A stretch of 64,000 nt of DNA from Candidatus Neomarinimicrobiota bacterium (GTDB lineage: Bacteria > Fidelibacterota > UBA8477 > JABMPR01), in the NCBI GenBank assembly GCA_016784545.1, contig JADHUM010000011.1:1-64000 (forward strand), given 5' to 3'. The stretch's first letter is position 1, and each line of letters begins with the position of its first letter. The notes below the pieces were generated by a model, which saw nothing but the letters and a program-made list of their open reading frames with translations, was not told the DNA's origin and made no database searches. Shown here piece by piece: positions 1 through 7,472 of this stretch. A program made the translations under genes and the position numbers.

Positions 1-54
1 AACTACGAAATAACTGTTTTTGCTGTGAGCATCCATCCCTATATATTTCATGAT

Positions 55-122
55 GCAGCGCCTCCTTCTCTGGCTGATTAACGTTGGCAAACCAAAATTA
101 ACCAGGGAGGGCGCTGCTTTTT
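55..122 (+). terminator. Candidate intrinsic terminator of an upstream gene
   Basis: An imperfect inverted repeat pairs 55-73 (beginning GCAGCGCC) with 102-117 (ending GGGCGCTGC). The right arm runs straight into five T residues. The shape fits a rho-independent terminator for a + strand gene lying left of the window. It sits immediately in front of the truncated CAT-like frame, which fits a gene that has lost its own 5' end. Confidence 0.45.
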
Positions 123-162
123 CATATATTGTCTTCGCGGTCACTCATTTTTCGCTGCCTAT

Positions 163-651
163 TTGTATATTTCCCAACTTCAGGTAAATAAAATTAAAGA
201 ATTTCGTTATCGGATAGTGGATAATCAAGTAGTGGATTATGCAAAAATTTCAGCTGGATCCACAGTCCTCAAAACGAATGAGGTATTCACCTTTTGTTAT
301 TTCGACTACCTCAAATCTTTTAAGGCATTTGAAGCTCATGTTCTGGAGCAAATAGAAAACTGCCGCCAGCCGGAAAGCCTTCTGGATGACCATGATCATA
401 ATTTGGCACAAGTACATTACTCGGTGATTCCCTGGGTTCATTTTCGGGGATTGAGTCACCCCAGAAACTATGGAATTGGAGACAGCATCCCCAAGATTGT
501 ATTTGGAAAATATGTCAGCGATAATGGGTCCACAAGCATGCCAATTTCAATAGAAGCCCACCACGCTCTCATGGATGGTTTTCACATGGGACAGTATTTT
601 GAAGGCTTTCAGTCTTGTGCTAACTTGCCGGAAAATATTTTAGAAGGCTAG
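163..651 (+). CDS. Chloramphenicol acetyltransferase-like protein, N-terminally truncated (possible pseudogene)
   Basis: The 162 residues match the C-terminal three quarters of the trimeric CAT family, which transfers acetyl from acetyl-CoA to a hydroxyl. The catalytic motif HHALMDGFH (about residues 133-141) is intact, including the second His and the Asp of the family signature, and WVHFRG matches the core. CATs are normally about 210-220 residues, so about 50 N-terminal residues are missing. The only start near the conserved part is TTG at 163. The same frame stays CAT-like upstream (FFAAYLY at about 148-168) without any ATG, until a stop at 79-81 that lies inside a terminator-like hairpin. 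I saw no N-terminal CAT sequence in the other two frames. It is either a decayed gene or one with a sequencing or biological frameshift. The acceptor substrate cannot be inferred, and resistance should not be assumed. Confidence 0.6.
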   Translation: MYISQLQVNKIKEFRYRIVDNQVVDYAKISAGSTVLKTNEVFTFCYFDYLKSFKAFEAHVLEQIENCRQPESLLDDHDHNLAQVHYSVIPWVHFRGLSHPRNYGIGDSIPKIVFGKYVSDNGSTSMPISIEAHHALMDGFHMGQYFEGFQSCANLPENILEG

Positions 652-653
652 AC

Positions 654-1109
654 TTGGAATATAATATAATTCATCATGGAACCGATGCCTACGAGGCATC
701 CCTCAAATTGAGGCATCAAATCCTTAGAAAACCGATTGGGATGGATCTTTTTGATGGTTCATATGATGACTTGAGCCAGGAATCCCGTTATTATCATTTT
801 GGTGCCTTTGACGACAGTGGTGAATTGGTCTCCAGTGTCATTGGGATTCCCACCGCCACTCATGAAGTGCGTATCAAGCAAATGGTTGTTTCTGAGGACC
901 ACCAGAACCAGGGTGTGGGCAAAAGACTTTTCATGGCATTTGAAGCCTATCTGTTAAATCTTGGATTTCAGATTTTCGTGCTTCACGCACGGATGAGTGC
1001 CCATGGGTTTTATTTGAATATGGGTTATGCAATTGTGGGAAATGAATTCCAGGAGGTCGGCCTTCCGCACTATAAGATGAGTAAAACCTTTAGACCTCAT
1101 CCCGACTAA
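654..1109 (+). CDS. GNAT family N-acetyltransferase
   Basis: This is a 151-residue single-domain acetyl-CoA-dependent acetyltransferase. Motif A is clear: QMVVSEDHQNQGVGKRL, where QNQGVG is the pyrophosphate-binding Q/R-x-x-G-x-G/A loop (about residues 87-92). The C-terminal part (ARMSAHGFYLNMGYAIVG) is the usual strand-helix with the FY-x-x-x-GY pattern. The frame opens with TTG two bases after the CAT-like stop, with no upstream ATG in frame and only a weak GAAGG before it. The two acetyltransferases are therefore probably co-transcribed. The substrate is unknown; the closest general resemblance is to small ElaA/YitI-type GNATs. Confidence 0.75.
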   Translation: MEYNIIHHGTDAYEASLKLRHQILRKPIGMDLFDGSYDDLSQESRYYHFGAFDDSGELVSSVIGIPTATHEVRIKQMVVSEDHQNQGVGKRLFMAFEAYLLNLGFQIFVLHARMSAHGFYLNMGYAIVGNEFQEVGLPHYKMSKTFRPHPD

Positions 1110-1128
1110 AATCAAATCTTCAGCAGGG

Positions 1129-3597
1129 CTATTTCACCAATAGGCATTTTCCTGAAAGTTCCTGATTTCCCAATGTCGCTTTAAAAACATAAACCCCACT
1201 GGGAAGATTATTTGCCTCCCAATTGAGAATGAGACTACCAGGTCTGGCATCCTGTTTCAGACTGTCCACTTCACGACCATCCAGACTATAGAGACGCAAC
1301 TCGAGAATACCAGCTTCCTGAATACTGAATCGGAAGCTTGTGCTGGCATTGAAGGGATTTGGGAAATGATCCTCTAAATGAAACATTTTTGGATTGATTG
1401 GTCGCGACTCTTTGACTTCACTGGAAATAAAGTTCACCCTGAAGTCGTCAAAATAGAGACTTCCTGAGTTCTTATTATTGTCGTCCGTTTCAGCCAGATA
1501 AATTTTTGTCCAGGTGATGGGAAAGCTCAGGAGAGCATTTGGGTTGCCCCAGTGAGGTACTGCTTCTGTGAGCATGATGGTGATTTCTTGCCACTCATTG
1601 TCCCAGTTAATACCTGGAGCTGCATCTGTAAAATTGAGAATGAATTTTTCGTTGTTGGCGTTTTTAAATTCACCTCGAATCCAGTGTGCAGAATTGTCGC
1701 CATAAACCTGTATTGAGACCGACTCAGGTGTTCCGGAAATAGGTATATTGCAATTCATGTAGAGTACACTGGTACCACCTGTCACCAGGCTATAATTCAA
1801 TTTTCCAGAAGATGGTGCTGAGACAAATTGATCTGTATCTGGGACGAAACTACATTCTGACAAATTTATGACAGCACCGCTAAGCGTAAAATTGCTGGTA
1901 TTGTTAAAGTTGTCCAGGATGACTGATGTGGAGCTGCCCACCAGCAAAGGTACAGACCCGCTTACACCCCGATATGATGCTTCAATCGAGCCAGAGCCAG
2001 CATTCTGTGCGAATACGGCCCCATCTGAGGATATGGTAGCAATATCAGGTGTTACCCACCAGTCATATGACTCATAGTCCACCTGGATCAGGTTATCAAA
2101 ACCATCCCGGGCTTCAGCGCTCATGAGCTGGATATTGCCAATTTCCAGTACGACTGGATCTGGGGTGAGCACGAGACTGGCTATGTCTGTTACATGTACC
2201 AGCATGGTATCATTAATAATCCCATGTTGTGCAATTACCAACCCACTGGATTCAGTATCAGAAGCAGTGAATAGACCTGTTTCTGAAATTGAACCAATTT
2301 GTGCGTCACAGAACCAGAGAATTGAATCACTATCTACAGTAACCGGGTTATAGTAGCTGTCAGTTCCTGTGACATGGAATTGAATTTGACTTTCTACAAG
2401 GGTAAAGGTTTCCTCCCAGGGTAAGTTGATATATGCCAGCGGTCCCAGGGGGGCTTTTGAGATAGCCATGAGGGCATTTGCCACTGAACGTTCTCCACCT
2501 GCATCCGAGGGGCTGCTAACCACATCTCCGCGTACCACCATGGTTGTTGAGCCACCACCATCCAGGTTAATTCCCTGATAGACGCCCCACTCCAGCATGT
2601 AGTCTGCCAGCTCGAAGAGGCTCATGCCTACGCTATAGCCGCCTTGTCGGCCATCTACAGTAAACAAATACACCACAGTACTATCTGCGTTAAATCCAAC
2701 AGCAGTTCTGGGATGACGATCATGAGCGAAGCTTGAGCCCACAGCCTCAGCTTCCCATTCCACACTTTCGATTCCATCTCTAATTATTCGTGGTGTTCCA
2801 CCGATCAACTCAGTTAGCACAGAGGTTGAGGGTGGCAGGTTCAGTCGGATTATAAGTGTGTCACCAACAAAATAGTGCTCATTGATATAATCGCGGGAAA
2901 TACCATGACCGGAGAGAACTCCTCCCATACCCTGCGGTATGGCCATATTGCCATGGCCAGTTTCAAGAATACTGTCTTTGGCTGTGATCAGGGCCACAAT
3001 GTCTTCATTCACCCCGACTGGATTTGCCAGATATTCTAATTCTAGCTCCACACCCCATTGGTTGGTGCCAGTATTCGAACCAGAGAATTTATTATATAGA
3101 ACGAGTTGATCAGCATTCCGAACCTCATTAACCCCATGTATGGTTAGGCTCAGAGAATCTTGTTTGCTCACCTGCCCATTATAAGTCACAATACCTATAT
3201 AGGGCTGCTTGTCCTCACTTAAGGCGAAGACTGAGCGGGGATAGGGTCGCTTTAGCAGGGTGCCTTTGGCTATCTGAGCTCCAATAGTTATACCGCCACT
3301 GGCATAAAAATCCCCATTGATGGCTCCAATGACGGTATGACCCGGGGTATTCATGCGGTTGGCCATGGATGAGGTTCGCTCATACCCCTCGATGGCGTTG
3401 AATGCCTTCACCGTTTCAAGGGTATTCATTGTATCATTAAGATCAATCTCAAGAATTTGAATATGCCAGGGACCACCTGGCAGATAGGCATGGTGGTGAA
3501 TGATACCGGGACCAACGGGTCGGCTGGTGAGCTCTTGTGCTCCCAGTGTGGTAAAGGAAAGCGCGATAATCATCATCAATAAGGATGTTTTTTGCAT
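1129..3597 (-). CDS. Secreted phosphodiester glycosidase (NAGPA-like) with C-terminal sorting domain
   Basis: An 822-residue exported protein. Residues 1-20 form a signal peptide ending ...TTLGA. About 50-385 is a phosphodiester glycosidase / DUF2233 domain, with INGDFYASGG near the front, RTAVGFNADSTVVYLFTVDG in the middle and GINLDGGGSTTMV near the end. The DGGGS loop and NGDF motif are the family hallmarks, known from the enzyme that uncovers mannose-6-phosphate by removing GlcNAc. About 395-555 is Ig-like, and about 560-720 is a beta-sandwich, perhaps carbohydrate-binding (it ends YFDDFRVNF). The last 80 residues contain PNPFNAST and a GVYVFKA strand, the FlgD-like/T9SS-type sorting tail of FCB bacteria. 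ATG at 3597 has GGAG upstream. The gene is monocistronic, convergent with the GNAT gene and divergent from the hydrogenase operon. It probably acts outside the cell on glycans or teichoic-like phosphodiesters; the substrate is unknown. Confidence 0.82.
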   Translation of the reverse strand: MQKTSLLMMIIALSFTTLGAQELTSRPVGPGIIHHHAYLPGGPWHIQILEIDLNDTMNTLETVKAFNAIEGYERTSSMANRMNTPGHTVIGAINGDFYASGGITIGAQIAKGTLLKRPYPRSVFALSEDKQPYIGIVTYNGQVSKQDSLSLTIHGVNEVRNADQLVLYNKFSGSNTGTNQWGVELELEYLANPVGVNEDIVALITAKDSILETGHGNMAIPQGMGGVLSGHGISRDYINEHYFVGDTLIIRLNLPPSTSVLTELIGGTPRIIRDGIESVEWEAEAVGSSFAHDRHPRTAVGFNADSTVVYLFTVDGRQGGYSVGMSLFELADYMLEWGVYQGINLDGGGSTTMVVRGDVVSSPSDAGGERSVANALMAISKAPLGPLAYINLPWEETFTLVESQIQFHVTGTDSYYNPVTVDSDSILWFCDAQIGSISETGLFTASDTESSGLVIAQHGIINDTMLVHVTDIASLVLTPDPVVLEIGNIQLMSAEARDGFDNLIQVDYESYDWWVTPDIATISSDGAVFAQNAGSGSIEASYRGVSGSVPLLVGSSTSVILDNFNNTSNFTLSGAVINLSECSFVPDTDQFVSAPSSGKLNYSLVTGGTSVLYMNCNIPISGTPESVSIQVYGDNSAHWIRGEFKNANNEKFILNFTDAAPGINWDNEWQEITIMLTEAVPHWGNPNALLSFPITWTKIYLAETDDNNKNSGSLYFDDFRVNFISSEVKESRPINPKMFHLEDHFPNPFNASTSFRFSIQEAGILELRLYSLDGREVDSLKQDARPGSLILNWEANNLPSGVYVFKATLGNQELSGKCLLVK

Positions 3598-3676
3598 GAG
3601 CTTATCTCCGTTTGGGTTGGGCCTGATATTTATTTGGCGTCATGATCTATCAAATTCCCATGCTCCCATGCCAGAC

Positions 3677-3698
3677 AAAAAATGTATTTACATTTTTT
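3677..3698. promoter_or_regulatory. Perfect palindrome centred on TGTATTTACA
   Basis: Perfect 10-base arms (AAAAAATGTA and TACATTTTTT) flank a two-base centre. The core TGTATTTACA recurs as its reverse complement TGTAAATACA at 3952-3961 in the same gap. That recurrence makes a protein-binding site more likely than a chance A/T run. It lies 80 bases upstream of the glycosidase start. Confidence 0.45.
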
Positions 3699-3863
3699 TT
3701 GAGGGTGGAGGTGGGGTCCTGAAAATTTGAATTAATTCTCATTAAGTTTCCTCTAATGGCAAGAATATAACCTTGTAAAATTCTGGTTATAGCAGTTTGT
3801 TAATATTTTGCACAAATTGATATTTTTGATAAAACCAGATAACCTGCCACGCTCAATGTCCTT

Positions 3864-3932
3864 ATGGGTATTAACTTTTCGCTCAAACAAACATGACAAA
3901 TAATGTCATCAAAAGTCAATAATAATACCCAT
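3864..3932. promoter_or_regulatory. Nested 69-base dyad upstream of the hydrogenase operon
   Basis: Three pairs of complementary arms are stacked concentrically. They are ATGGGTATTA (3864-3873) with TAATACCCAT (3923-3932), ACTTTT (3874-3879) with AAAAGT (3911-3916), and ATGACA (3893-3898) with TGTCAT (3904-3909). All arms match perfectly. It could be a cruciform-type operator, a small RNA or a leader structure. No T-run follows, so a terminator is unlikely. Confidence 0.45.
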
Positions 3933-3951
3933 TTATGAAAAATATTTTATG

Positions 3952-3970
3952 TGTAAATACAGTATTTGTA
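3952..3970. promoter_or_regulatory. Second TGTA-TACA site with overlapping dyad
   Basis: TGTAAATACA (3952-3961) is the exact reverse complement of the core of the 3677-3698 palindrome. It overlaps a second dyad, AAATAC-a-GTATTT (3955-3967). The distance to hybO (about 200 bases) allows a role in hydrogenase control. The regulator is unknown. Confidence 0.4.
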
Positions 3971-4053
3971 ACTACCGATTGTCACATTATATTCCTTACG
4001 CAATTACTGAGAAAAATGAATCTTTTAAGACAAATTCTATCATGAATTTCCGC

Positions 4054-4068
4054 TGTGTATTCTACACA
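4054..4068. promoter_or_regulatory. Dyad TGTGTA-N3-TACACA
   Basis: Perfect 6-base arms around TTC, about 105 bases before hybO. It resembles, but does not equal, CRP/FNR-family or TGTA-TACA operators. It may be a further site for the same regulator as the two upstream TGTA motifs. Confidence 0.35.
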
Positions 4069-4171
4069 TCGCTCTTATTCGAATTCATCTCAGTGTCAGA
4101 TTCATTCTGACTTTTGCCATCATTCTGATGAAAAGCCAAAGGCGTTAACAATAGCTGGAAAGGGTAAATGA

Positions 4172-5317
4172 ATGGGACAACTATTAACATCCACTGAATC
4201 CTTAGACATTTCCATCTCAGAAGAGCTGGAAGCACAAGGAGTTAGCCGTCGAAACTTCCTGAAGTTTTGTACTGCCATTACTGCTGCAATGGGACTGCCT
4301 GCCTCCATGGTGGCAAGGGTTGCAGAAACCATTACAAGTCCAACCCGGACCCCTGTAATCTGGTTACACTTCCAGGAATGCACTGGATGCACCGAGTCAC
4401 TCCTGAGAGCAACGCATCCCACCGTTGAAGAATTGGTATTGGATATGATCTCCCTGGACTATTCCGAGACACTTTGTGTCGCGGCTGGTCATCAGGTCGA
4501 GAAATCCCTGAATGATTCTGCTACGCTGAATGAAGGGAAATATATTCTGGTAGTGGAAGGCTCCATTCCAGTTAAAGAAAATGGTATCTATTGCAAGATA
4601 GCTGGTAGAACCGCTTTGGATATCTTGAATGACTATGGAAATAGGGCTGCGGCAGTTGTGGCGATTGGATCCTGTGCTTCCTGGGGAGGCGTTCAATCAT
4701 CAAGCCCCAATCCAACTGGAGCTACCGGTGTACATGAAATTATTACAGAGAAACCGGTTATCAATTTGCCAGGTTGTCCTGCCAGTCCATATAATCTTCT
4801 CTCAACAGTTCTCTACTATCTCACACTGGGAAAACTACCTCAGCTTGACAGTAAGGGCAGACCAAAATTTGCTTACGGTCGCCTGATCCATGAACATTGT
4901 GAACGCCGTCCTCATTTTGATGCAGGTCGTTTTGCTCTGCAATTTGGCGATGATGGACATCGTGAAGGCTACTGTCTATACAAACTGGGATGCAAAGGTC
5001 CCGAAACCTTTAACAATTGTTCCTCCATTCTCTATGGTGATGTGGGCTCAGGTGCCTGGCCGGTTGGAACGGGTCATCCCTGTTTTGGCTGCTCTGAAGA
5101 AGGGGTCGGATTCACCAAGTATATCCATGAGCAGTCTGAAGTATTTACCGATACTCCACCTGCATCATATGCCCAAATCTCTGGTGACAAAGCAGGTGGC
5201 ATCACTATCGGTGGTGCTGCAGTTGCAGGAGCCGTGGGTGGTGTCATTGTTGGTGCCAGTGCCATGGCTGCAAAAAAGATGAAGGCAGAAGAAACTGCTC
5301 CCGAATCAGACGCATAA
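4172..5317 (+). CDS. hybO: [NiFe] hydrogenase small subunit, Tat-exported (HybO type)
   Basis: A 381-residue electron-transfer subunit of a periplasm-facing uptake hydrogenase. A long N-region leads to the twin-arginine motif SRRNFLKF (about residues 25-32). The proximal [4Fe-4S] ligands are in ECTGCTES, GSCASWGG and PGCP. The distal and medial cluster ligands follow in HEHCERR, YCLYKLGCKGP, NNCSS and GHPCFGCSE. A glycine sits between the first two Cys (CTGC), where oxygen-tolerant group 1 enzymes have an extra Cys. A standard oxygen-sensitive type is therefore expected. A Gly/Ala-rich hydrophobic segment near the C-terminus (about 340-365) is the membrane anchor. First gene of the hyb operon; GGAAAGGG lies 7 bases before the ATG, and hybA follows after 10 bases. 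Confidence 0.95.
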   Translation: MGQLLTSTESLDISISEELEAQGVSRRNFLKFCTAITAAMGLPASMVARVAETITSPTRTPVIWLHFQECTGCTESLLRATHPTVEELVLDMISLDYSETLCVAAGHQVEKSLNDSATLNEGKYILVVEGSIPVKENGIYCKIAGRTALDILNDYGNRAAAVVAIGSCASWGGVQSSSPNPTGATGVHEIITEKPVINLPGCPASPYNLLSTVLYYLTLGKLPQLDSKGRPKFAYGRLIHEHCERRPHFDAGRFALQFGDDGHREGYCLYKLGCKGPETFNNCSSILYGDVGSGAWPVGTGHPCFGCSEEGVGFTKYIHEQSEVFTDTPPASYAQISGDKAGGITIGGAAVAGAVGGVIVGASAMAAKKMKAEETAPESDA

Positions 5318-5327
5318 GGAGTTTATG

Positions 5328-6299
5328 ATGAACCTTGAACGACGAGATTTTTTAAAGGTTCTTTCAGCTGGCGCGTTGACTGTGGGTAATGTCACAAGTG
5401 TTTTTGCCGGTATCAGAAAGACTTTGTCGGCAGATGCTGTAGGTATCCTGTATGATGGTACCATCTGCATCGGTTGCAAAGCCTGTGAGGCAGCTTGTAA
5501 GCAGTATAATGATATGCCGCCTGAAAGTGCAAATTTAGAAAAAGCAAGGGGTGTAGAAGGAATCTGGGATGAATCCTACGATCTTTCAGAAAAGACCCTG
5601 AATAAAATCAAACTCTATGAGCATGGTGATGCCTCGACACGTAATAGTGAAGAGAATGGCTTTGCCTTTGTAAAAAAAGCCTGTATGCATTGTGTTGATC
5701 CTGATTGTGTGTCAGCCTGTCCAGTGACAGCCCTGACCAAAAACAGCACAACAGGTATTGTAGAGTATGACAAAGATGCCTGTATTGGATGTCGCTACTG
5801 CATGGTAGCCTGTCCATATAATGTACCGAAATTTGAATATGCTGAAGCCATTCCTGAGATCGTGAAATGTGAAATGTGCAACCACCGTCAAGCTGAAGGT
5901 GGTATGCCAGCCTGCTGTGAGTTCTGTCCCACAGGCGCTTCACTATTTGGTAAGGTTACGGATCTGTTGGAAGAAGCCAGGAAAAGAATCAAGCTGGTTG
6001 CCGGGAGCACCTATGAGTATCCCATGCGCAGTCTGGACGAAGGTGATGTTAGTCCCAAGACAGTGGCACCATATATCAATTACATCTATGGTGAACAAGA
6101 AGGAGGCGGTACTCAGTATCTTTTACTTTCTGCCATTCCTTTTACCAAACTGGGTCTGCCTGAGCTTTCGGCGAATTCCTCTGCTTCCAAATCAGAGAGT
6201 ATTCAGCATGGCGTTTATAAAGGCATGATTGCACCGATTGCACTCCTGGGTGGGTTGCTCTATGGTGCTTATCAAACAACCAAGAATTCAGAAGGATAG
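5328..6299 (+). CDS. hybA: Hydrogenase iron-sulfur subunit HybA
   Basis: A periplasmic ferredoxin-like subunit that carries electrons from the HybO clusters to the HybB membrane subunit. It has a Tat signal (ERRDFLKVLS at about residues 4-13). Sixteen cluster cysteines fall in the blocks CIGCKACEAACK, ACMHCVDPDCVSACP, ACIGCRYCMVACP and CEMCNHR...CCEFCPTGAS, giving four [4Fe-4S] clusters. A short hydrophobic stretch (IAPIALLGGLLYGAY) near the C-terminus anchors it. Two ATGs lie in tandem at 5325 and 5328. AGGAG at 5317-5321 is better spaced for the second, which I chose. It lies 10 bases after hybO and 9 before hybB. The same domain plan is seen in the paralogue at 19588-20457. Confidence 0.93.
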   Translation: MNLERRDFLKVLSAGALTVGNVTSVFAGIRKTLSADAVGILYDGTICIGCKACEAACKQYNDMPPESANLEKARGVEGIWDESYDLSEKTLNKIKLYEHGDASTRNSEENGFAFVKKACMHCVDPDCVSACPVTALTKNSTTGIVEYDKDACIGCRYCMVACPYNVPKFEYAEAIPEIVKCEMCNHRQAEGGMPACCEFCPTGASLFGKVTDLLEEARKRIKLVAGSTYEYPMRSLDEGDVSPKTVAPYINYIYGEQEGGGTQYLLLSAIPFTKLGLPELSANSSASKSESIQHGVYKGMIAPIALLGGLLYGAYQTTKNSEG

Positions 6300-6308
6300 G
6301 AGCTGATT

Positions 6309-7448
6309 ATGCACGAAAAACAAGCTCTCGGTGGCAAACTGCTCACCAAGCCATTCTGGGTTTTACTTGGATTGGTTATGATCGCCGGTTTACTCCTGAT
6401 CAAACGGTTTCTATTTGGAATTGGTGCTGTCACCAATCTTTCAGATGGTTACCCCTGGGGTATCTGGATTGTTTATGATGTACTGGTTGGAACAGCCCTG
6501 GGGTGCGGTGGATATTCAATCGCCCTCCTGGTCTACATATTTAACAAGGGTGAATATCATCCCTTGGTTAGATCCGCTTTAATGACCAGTGCCTTTGGTT
6601 ACACCCTTGCTGGTGTATCCATTTTTATTGATATCGGTCGCTACTGGCAGATGTATAATGTATTTCTGCCCTGGCACATCAACCTGAACTCAATCATGTT
6701 CGAAGTAGCAGCCTGTATTGGTGCCTATGTTTTTGTTCTGTGGATTGAGTTTTCACCAACATTCCTGGAGCATAAAAAATCGTTGGAGACAAAGAAGAAA
6801 CTTAACAAGTTCCTCTTCTTCTTTATTGCCCTGGGTGTGTTACTCCCAACTATGCATCAGTCCAGCCTTGGATCGCTCATGATTATTGCCGGTGAAAAAC
6901 TTTCACCAATCTGGCAAACCGGCTGGTTACCCCTGCTGTTCTTGACAACAGCCATCACCATGGGTTATGCAATAGTGATATTCGAGTCTCTGTTCTCAGC
7001 TGCGGCCTTGAAACGACCTTTGGATGAGACACCCATCCTGGGAAAACTCAGCGTCATGATGATTCCCTTATTGATTTTCTTCCTGGTACTCCGTTTTGGT
7101 GATCTGATATGGCGTGGTCAACTGGGTAATATTTTTAATGATGGTATGTTGGGTGCCTTTTTTGTTGTGGAGAATGTCTTATTCCTGATTCCCATTATCA
7201 TGCTGGCTTCAGCTAAAAACCGCATGAAGGCTACCACTCTGTTCTGGTCGTCTGGATCAATGCTGCTGGCAGGAGCACTCTACCGTTTTGACACCTTCCT
7301 CGTGGCTTTCAATCCCGGTGTTGGCTATCATTACTTTCCATCAGCATCAGAAATAATGATCACCGTTGGTATCATCTCCATTGAGATCATGGCTTATCTG
7401 ATATTCGTCAAAAAACTCCCGGTTTTACCGGCAATCAAACAATCATAA
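6309..7448 (+). CDS. hybB: Hydrogenase membrane subunit HybB (NrfD/PsrC family)
   Basis: A polytopic quinone-reactive subunit of 379 residues with about ten hydrophobic segments. It passes electrons from HybA to the menaquinone pool. The family pattern is clear: a first helix near 15-35, then LSDGYPWGIWIVYD, an IEFSPTFLEHK loop after helix 4 and the conserved LPTMHQSSLGSL segment. SD GGAG lies 4-8 bases before the ATG. It is clearly homologous to the product of 18353-19591, which shares PWG-W, IEFSP and HQS-LG-L, so the window holds two HybA/HybB-type modules. Confidence 0.93.
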   Translation: MHEKQALGGKLLTKPFWVLLGLVMIAGLLLIKRFLFGIGAVTNLSDGYPWGIWIVYDVLVGTALGCGGYSIALLVYIFNKGEYHPLVRSALMTSAFGYTLAGVSIFIDIGRYWQMYNVFLPWHINLNSIMFEVAACIGAYVFVLWIEFSPTFLEHKKSLETKKKLNKFLFFFIALGVLLPTMHQSSLGSLMIIAGEKLSPIWQTGWLPLLFLTTAITMGYAIVIFESLFSAAALKRPLDETPILGKLSVMMIPLLIFFLVLRFGDLIWRGQLGNIFNDGMLGAFFVVENVLFLIPIIMLASAKNRMKATTLFWSSGSMLLAGALYRFDTFLVAFNPGVGYHYFPSASEIMITVGIISIEIMAYLIFVKKLPVLPAIKQS

Positions 7449-7472
7449 ACTGAAGATATGAGGATTATATAA

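Larger units (their letters stand above)
3598..4171. promoter_or_regulatory. Divergent promoter region rich in dyads (glycosidase / hydrogenase operon)
   Basis: This 574-base AT-rich gap has no gene. Besides the sites listed separately it holds a dyad GTCAGA-N5-TCTGAC (4095-4111), running directly into a hairpin CTTTT-gc-CATCA-ttc-TGATG-AAAAG (4111-4135) in the probable hybO leader. A ribosome site (GGAAAGGG, 4157-4164) precedes the ATG at 4172. No convincing sigma-54 or FNR consensus was found. A TTGTCA at 3979-3984 could be a -35 box, but its -10 partner is poor. Confidence 0.6.

Noticed and set aside
55-160. attC-like integron cassette site next to acetyltransferase genes
   Set aside because: CAT and GNAT genes are typical cassettes, but the repeat lacks the RYYYAAC/GTTRRRY ends and instead has a terminator-like T-run. 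No integrase is seen.
3634-3860. Sigma-54 or FNR sites for the hydrogenase or glycosidase
   Set aside because: TGGCAG-N5-CTGGT (minus) and TTGATATTTTTGAT (plus) both miss conserved positions.
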